A stretch of 64,000 nt of DNA from contig NW_006768791.1 of NCBI RefSeq assembly GCF_000204055.1, forward strand, positions 594,161-658,160. The letters are read 5' to 3'. The notes below the pieces were generated by a model. That model ran no database searches. It had not been told where the DNA came from and saw only the letters and a list, made by a program, of their open reading frames with translations. The translations under genes and the position numbers were made by a program. Source of the DNA: Melampsora larici-populina 98AG31. Lineage: Eukaryota > Basidiomycota > Pucciniomycetes > Pucciniales > Melampsoraceae. Positions within the stretch are counted from its first letter, which is position 1; each line of letters opens with the position of its first letter. Of the stretch, positions 59,268 through 64,000 are shown piece by piece.

Positions 59268-59404
59268 ATGCGACTTTTCAGTCGATTTCCCACAATTCAC
59301 TTTTATTGAATCTTTCCTCCTATAAATCACATTATCAACTCTTTCGTAAACCTCTATCAAAATCTACAAGGTACCTTCCACCGTACAGAACCTTTCAAAT
59401 ACCA

Positions 59405-59480
59405 TCATTCACCACCTTCTTCGAAAACCATCACCGGTCTTATCATTCACCACCGTCTTCGAAAACCATCACCGGTCTTA
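59405..59480 (+). repeat. 38-bp tandem duplication in the 5' region of the Myb-like gene
   Basis: Two units starting TCATTCACCACC and ending CATCACCGGTCTTA lie in tandem (59405-59442 and 59443-59480) with one mismatch (ttcttcg against gtcttcg), 54 bp upstream of the ATG. Confidence 0.85.
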
Positions 59481-59533
59481 CTTCAAATCCAACCTCTTCC
59501 TTCATCTTCTGTTGGCTACACTCTTGATTCAAT

Positions 59534-61142
59534 ATGCCTCAATCCGATTCTGATCCTGAAGAAATTGAAATTGAACCAGTGAAAAACTTAAGATTAAAAA
59601 ACAAATCAAAAGACAAACAAAAACCAAAACCAAAACCGAACAAGTCAACTAAAGTCACTGATAACAGGGAAGATAAAGTTAAAGATAAGAAGGCAGATGA
59701 TTTCAAAGCTGAAACTGAAGATAAAGGCGCCGCTGGTGACTCATGGGCTCATAAGGATACTCTCTATCTCATCGACAAAATCAAACATCAAATGGATCTC
59801 GGCCGAGGTAACGATGGTGGCCTCAAGACCGAGGCTTGGAAAGTTGTTTTAGAAAACTTCAACACCAAATTCAAAACCGACACATCTTTGAGACAATTAA
59901 AAAATCATTTTCAAAGGGTAATTCTGATTTTATTCTTTCATTTCAGCTCGACTGACTCTCTTTATGTTTTTTTTATATGTACATAGTTGAAGAAGACTCT
60001 CAAGGCTTTTGACAAGATCATTGATTCTTCCGGCGCTGCTGGAACCAATACAATGACTGGTGAGGTCCATTCTGATAAGGACTGGTGGCTTAATTGGATT
60101 GAAAAGGTAAGCAAGTCACTTTAAATTAACTTCAACATATACACCTAGTTGATTCAGGTGATGGCTATCAATCATTACATAATAGGAAGGAAATGTTGAT
60201 GCCAAACCAATTTGACACAGCGGTTTTCCCGCCTATGAAGCTGTACAAACGGTTGTGCCTGCGAAGAACCTTCGAGCCAATGGTAACAATGGATACAGAA
60301 CTCAAAGTATTAAAAAGAAGGCAGTTGACTTACGTGATGATGACTATGAGGAAAACAAAGATGAGGAAAATGAAGACGAGGAAAATAATGGTAAGTTTGA
60401 TGATTCTCATCTTCACCATTTGTATTTGCAAGGGGTATTGATGAAGGTTTGAATGAAGACCAACATCAATCTCAATCTCAGGAATCAGATTCAAATAAGG
60501 ACAAAGACTCGGATCTTGATGCTATTGAACTTGGAGGGGCTCCACCTCCTTCACAGAAGAAGAGGAGGAACACTAGAACTGTAAGATACATTTTTCGATG
60601 TTTTTGTTTGATTCACTTTGTTCTATTTCTAATCTTTCTTCTTTTGATTCAACCCTTTCATCAAGTCTTGCTCTCGAAAAGACGGTCTCACAGCGGCTGA
60701 AGCTTCCCTTGACGACAGTGACACTGACAAGGACAACAGCCCAGAGACCCGCTTTGTCCGCAGCAAACGGAGCCCGATTGGACCCTCAGCTTCAACTTCA
60801 AAACGCTCTTGAACAACCGGACCAAAGCTCGTAGCTGAATCAATCAGAAACACCGTTGATCGAGTTACAGGTATGGAAGATAGGAATGACAGCGACAAGT
60901 TGGCTATCGCTAAAATAAAAACTGAACAACACCCAATGCAACAGGAAGCTATGGCGATCTTCAACAAGGGATGCGCCAACAATCTCAAACCTCAACACAT
61001 CATTTTAGCAGCAAATGAGATGAAGAAAGATGACTCAGCATCCTTTTTCTACCACATGGATAAGAATTATCGTTGGGACTGGTTAAGGAGTGAAGCCAAG
61101 ATATTGGATCAGTATCAAGAGAAAGATGGAGATAATGAATGA
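59534..61142 (+). pseudogene. Myb/SANT-like DNA-binding protein (Myb_DNA-bind_3 type) with two in-frame TGA codons
   Basis: Exons: 59534-59917, 59987-60106, from 60186 to about 60389, from about 60447 to 60580, and 60666-61142. After a Lys-rich leader, residues 71-170 match Myb_DNA-bind_3: DSWAHKDTLYLIDKIKHQM, GGLKTEAWKVVLENFN, LRQLKNHFQRLKKTLKAFDK and DKDWWLNWIEK. Two stops interrupt: TGA 60213-60215, immediately before HSGFPAYEA where the family has a basic residue and GFP.Y, and TGA 60810-60812, after which the frame continues to ..YQEKDGDNE. In both places CGA (Arg) to TGA is the simplest change. The C-terminal half resembles the helical tail of transposon-associated Myb proteins. Harbinger-type systems use such partners, so this may be a remnant accessory gene. 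Confidence 0.75.
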
Positions 61143-61855
61143 TATCTTCATCTTCATATATGACTAGCCAAATTCGGCGGCGGGCGCCGCACTCTTTACC
61201 CAATCACGGCAACTATCACGTGAAACTCCCCAATGTACCTTCATTGTCTACGCGTCTAGCTCCAGCACAGTGCCAAATTACACACACTTGATTCGACGCT
61301 TTTACATGATTACCGGATACTTTGTATAATCCTCATGTGGAGGCCCACTGTTTTTGCCAAGAGTCCACCACCAATACCGAGGTCCATTCTCCATTGAAGT
61401 TCACTTTTGATCGAATTAGAGTACAATAGTTCAGGGCATCTCTCATACAACACCTACTACGTAGAGGGAACAGAAAGAATTTTATGGTTCAAGCGCTAAT
61501 CATTAAAAAATCTAAAGATGCTGACAATACAAAATTGAAGTTACAAGATTTTTGCGTTGGGACTCATCCCAATATCCCCCTCCTCACTCTGTCATGCTCC
61601 ATAGTATGCATTAAAACTCTCTCTCAGCGACACCGCACAACTTGTTGAAGACAACCTACATTTACTGAGGCTTATACATCGTGATCACAGGTAATTTGAT
61701 CAGTTCACATATCAAGTTCTTTCTTCATTGGCTGACTATCAAAGTTTCATAGACTTACGGTCGTACTTCTTGTCGCACAATGCGTATGACAATTATCTGG
61801 TTCGCTGTTTGCCTTTCCCATTGGCCGCATCTTGTTCGAAATAATTAATTGAGGC
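61143..61855. other. Intergenic stretch between convergent genes
   Basis: No coding frame or notable repeat that I can support. Confidence 0.45.
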
Positions 61856-63157
61856 CTATTGAAAGCCAGCCCACCAAATTGTTAATCGCACAATATACAG
61901 ATCTAATGCGGGGTCAGACACTTTACGTACCAATACCTGGGTGTACCTCAGTTGGCTTTTGAACTGGCATCTGATTCCAAAGCGCTTAAATAAATCTACC
62001 AAGTTGCCACCCAGCACTACCGTTTCGTGTCCAGTTATAAAGATAAAATGTTTCAATCTAGGTGGGAATTTAATATCCGCGACTTCCTCCAGCAGCTTCC
62101 TCCAGTACGCACCGCTTTTAGCATAAGAAGTAATGAAAACACTGACTGTTTCGAAAAAGTGCCAATTAAACCAATTTGGTCTTTGAAACGTAGCATTGAC
62201 GTACATACTCCTGAACACTCGAAGACTTGGAAATCGCGTATAACGAAGCCGATCAGGCATATGGTCAGGCATCTTCTCAATAAACAGTCCGCCTAGCGTA
62301 TCTTTCATCGAGCTGATTATTGCTTCTGAGTCACTCATGTAGATTGTCGGACTAAATTCCAATAGTTTAATTTGCCTCCCGGGGGCCTGGCAAAAATTTT
62401 TGACTGCACTGATATTCTTGCAATGTAACGTAACCCAAAAGTGCATTAATTTAGGTAAGGCTCCGGTCCTCAAGGTTAGGGAACTCAAGGTACCGAACTT
62501 GAGCAAAAGTGATTCTAGTTGATTAGTATGGTTTAATATGCTGATCAAAGAGTTTGCATTGTTCATGATGTTATGCTTTTTGTCACCTTCAACAAAGAAA
62601 GTTTTCAAATTGTCCACACCTCGAATTGCAAGAGCTAAATTGTTTGAGAAACCAACGGCGCTTGTAAAACTTAACTTCAGGTCAGTCAAGCTCAAACCAC
62701 ATAGCGAGATGATTCCCGTGGTATCTTTCATGAATATTGACTTGGTGTTGTAGTGTTTGTATTCTAATTCAAGCTTTCTGAACAGGCGGTCCTCTGTGCT
62801 TTCGTAGAGACAAACTGGGTCGAACTCTGGTAGGTACATGACGCGATCCAAAGCAAGTCGTCGAAGGTGAAAACCGGGAAAACTCGACGTAACTACCCCT
62901 TTCGCCCATAGGTCACTCATGTAGGAATGCGCCCAAGGAGATTGTAAGTGCAAGGATTTGTATACGAATGGTGGAATGGCGTCCGCCCAAGATCTTCCAA
63001 GCAGTCGCAAGCTGAGTAGACTTTTAACGGATGTTTGGTGTAGGAAGCGATTATCGGCACTGTTGTAACCATCAACTGCGAAATGAAAGGCATTGGCTTC
63101 CCAATACATTATGATCAACGTCACTATTTCAACTGGGAGGGTCGGAGCTGGAAGCAT
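61856..63157 (-). CDS. F-box-like/LRR-type protein, 433 aa, single exon
   Basis: Start chosen at ATG 63157 (MLPAPTLPVEIVTLIIMYW); the frame is open 12 codons further only through a non-ATG codon, and an upstream exon ending near 63158 is possible. The first 60-80 residues match a fungal F-box-like pattern: LPxEIVTLII, then SLLSLRLLGRSWADAIPPFV and YKSLHLQSP. The remainder has irregular Leu-rich segments (LRRLALDRVMYLPEF, LTDLKLSFTSAVG, LESLLLKFGTLSSLTL), consistent with a divergent LRR substrate-binding region. F-box proteins recruit targets to SCF ubiquitin ligases. Large families of such F-box-like proteins are common in basidiomycetes. No signal peptide. Confidence 0.65.
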   Translation of the reverse strand: MLPAPTLPVEIVTLIIMYWEANAFHFAVDGYNSADNRFLHQTSVKSLLSLRLLGRSWADAIPPFVYKSLHLQSPWAHSYMSDLWAKGVVTSSFPGFHLRRLALDRVMYLPEFDPVCLYESTEDRLFRKLELEYKHYNTKSIFMKDTTGIISLCGLSLTDLKLSFTSAVGFSNNLALAIRGVDNLKTFFVEGDKKHNIMNNANSLISILNHTNQLESLLLKFGTLSSLTLRTGALPKLMHFWVTLHCKNISAVKNFCQAPGRQIKLLEFSPTIYMSDSEAIISSMKDTLGGLFIEKMPDHMPDRLRYTRFPSLRVFRSMYVNATFQRPNWFNWHFFETVSVFITSYAKSGAYWRKLLEEVADIKFPPRLKHFIFITGHETVVLGGNLVDLFKRFGIRCQFKSQLRYTQVLVRKVSDPALDLYIVRLTIWWAGFQ

Positions 63158-63352
63158 CCTTGTGAGTAACTTCGAATCTGAGAATGTGGTCAAACAAACG
63201 GTACTCCATGCATCGAATTTCTGCTGATTCCATTCAAAGCTTCAGCTGTAGCTCATTCAAGCACTTAGGTGTAGAAACCGCGTATTTTCAATCATTTTCA
63301 TTTTATATTCAAATGCGTCATGCATAAGGGGACTGGCTGCCGAGCCAAGGCT
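63158..63352. other. Short intergenic gap between two minus-strand genes
   Basis: Nothing seen. Confidence 0.4.
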
Positions 63353-63765
63353 TTACTCATGTTGAGTAGCTCCGCCTATAGAAGTAGCCGAGAATGTGAT
63401 TAGCAACGGTGTTTCGAGGACAACCAAAGTGCGAGTCATTAACTCCTTGATGGCTACCATTTCTGTACCTAAAGTTCCCTCAATCATGTTGCTGCAAGAG
63501 AAGACGAATAGCGTGGACATCCTTGCTAAAAAAATGTGCGGTATATTAGTTGCCTTGTTAGTTAAACACTGAACAATGCTGTGGGACCTGGGGAAATGCA
63601 AGCTACAAAAAAGTTGTCACGCTCCGTCGCTGCTTTACTTATTAACATTGTAATAAGCAAAATGTGAATCAAGAATGCAAAGGCCCGCAGCAAACAAAAA
63701 ATTTGGAAGTAAGAAAGACAAAAAGCGAAATGTTTTGAAGAGGAATGACATTTGGGTTCGAACAT
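63353..63765 (-). CDS. Small spliced membrane or secreted protein, 99 aa
   Basis: Exon 63639-63765 (ATG 63765) joins 63353-63525 through a 113-bp intron (GTAAAG..TTTTTTTAG, phase 1), ending in TAA. Residues about 13-42 are strongly hydrophobic (CLSYFQIFCLLRAFAFLIHI) and could be a late signal anchor or membrane segment; a second moderately hydrophobic stretch follows (RTLVVLETPLLITF). No family is recognised. Good splice sites and matching phase support it, but its short length keeps confidence modest. Confidence 0.4.
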
Positions 63766-64000
63766 GGTTAAGAGTCAACACAGAGTGAAATACATGACTA
63801 TTGAATTAAAGAGCTGAGATAATAAATTTGACAGAAAAATATCAAGGTCCCTAAATTGATGTCCTATTTCGATGGGTCAATAGCAAAGAACGCTAGGTCA
63901 AGATATGTTGTAAGATTTACACTATCTTAATGACTCTTCAATTCTTTGGTTGGAAAGCTACCTCAATTACAATTCATAAACATCTAATCTCTACTTAGTT
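63766..64000. other. End of window, no feature seen
   Basis: AT-rich sequence upstream of the small spliced gene; probably its promoter. Confidence 0.35.

Noticed and set aside
28177..60812. Reassignment of TGA to an amino acid
   Set aside because: Other genes end normally at TGA (for example the secreted repeat protein at 8744), so decay by C-to-T change is simpler.

Overview
The window looks like nuclear DNA of a basidiomycete rust fungus (Pucciniales, Puccinia-like). It is AT-rich, its genes carry many short introns (about 50-130 bp, GT..AG), and long intergenic stretches hold hairpins and terminal-inverted-repeat elements. The transposons are of basidiomycete type: a Tnp2-like (CACTA) element, a PIF/Harbinger element and a tyrosine-recombinase retroelement. 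Several proteins are secreted or belong to families I do not recognise. Species assignment is inference. I resolved exon structures by hand; where exon phases agree across a gene, confidence is high.

Layout. 0-4.5 kb: gene-poor DNA with a CACTA-like MITE. 4.5-6.6 kb: a 682-aa unknown protein. 8.7-13.6 kb: a 1571-aa secreted, Gln/Asn/Gly-rich repeat protein with regularly spaced dibasic sites. 14.4-16.4 kb: a cluster of small repeats and hairpins. 16.6-22.2 kb: four spliced genes (an unknown 351-aa protein, a disordered protein, a SAM-like protein and a Gag-like protein). 22.4-26.3 kb: Tnp2-like transposase. 26.8-29.6 kb: a disordered/coiled-coil gene with an in-frame TGA. 30.4-31.7 kb: Harbinger transposase with its catalytic triad. 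32-37 kb: repeats, including a second CACTA-like MITE. 37.5-42.7 kb: a DIRS/Ngaro-type retroelement (Gag, RT-RNase H, tyrosine recombinase). 44.2-48.3 kb: a secreted-protein gene with a run of micro-exons. 49.9-53.8 kb: UBP14/USP5 ubiquitin isopeptidase, the one clear conserved housekeeping gene. 54-57 kb: intergenic. 57.3 kb: a small secreted protein. 59.5-61.1 kb: a Myb/SANT-like gene with two in-frame TGA codons. 61.9-63.2 kb: an F-box-like protein. 63.4-63.8 kb: a small spliced membrane/secreted protein.

Three points stand out. First, the 8.7-13.6 kb gene has the architecture of a Kex2-processed repeat protein: four 51-53-residue units each end in Arg-Arg, three more distant units have lost it, and a last exon places Lys-Arg-Arg before a short terminal peptide. 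Second, the 44-48 kb gene encodes a secreted protein assembled from many 12-39 nt exons, mostly phase 1 at both ends, and also carries five tandem 13-residue repeats; this resembles the 'micro-exon gene' design of parasite secretomes. Third, four otherwise continuous reading frames are each broken only by TGA, and the retroelement RT has Asn where Asp is expected in motif A; all are single changes explicable as C-to-T on one strand.
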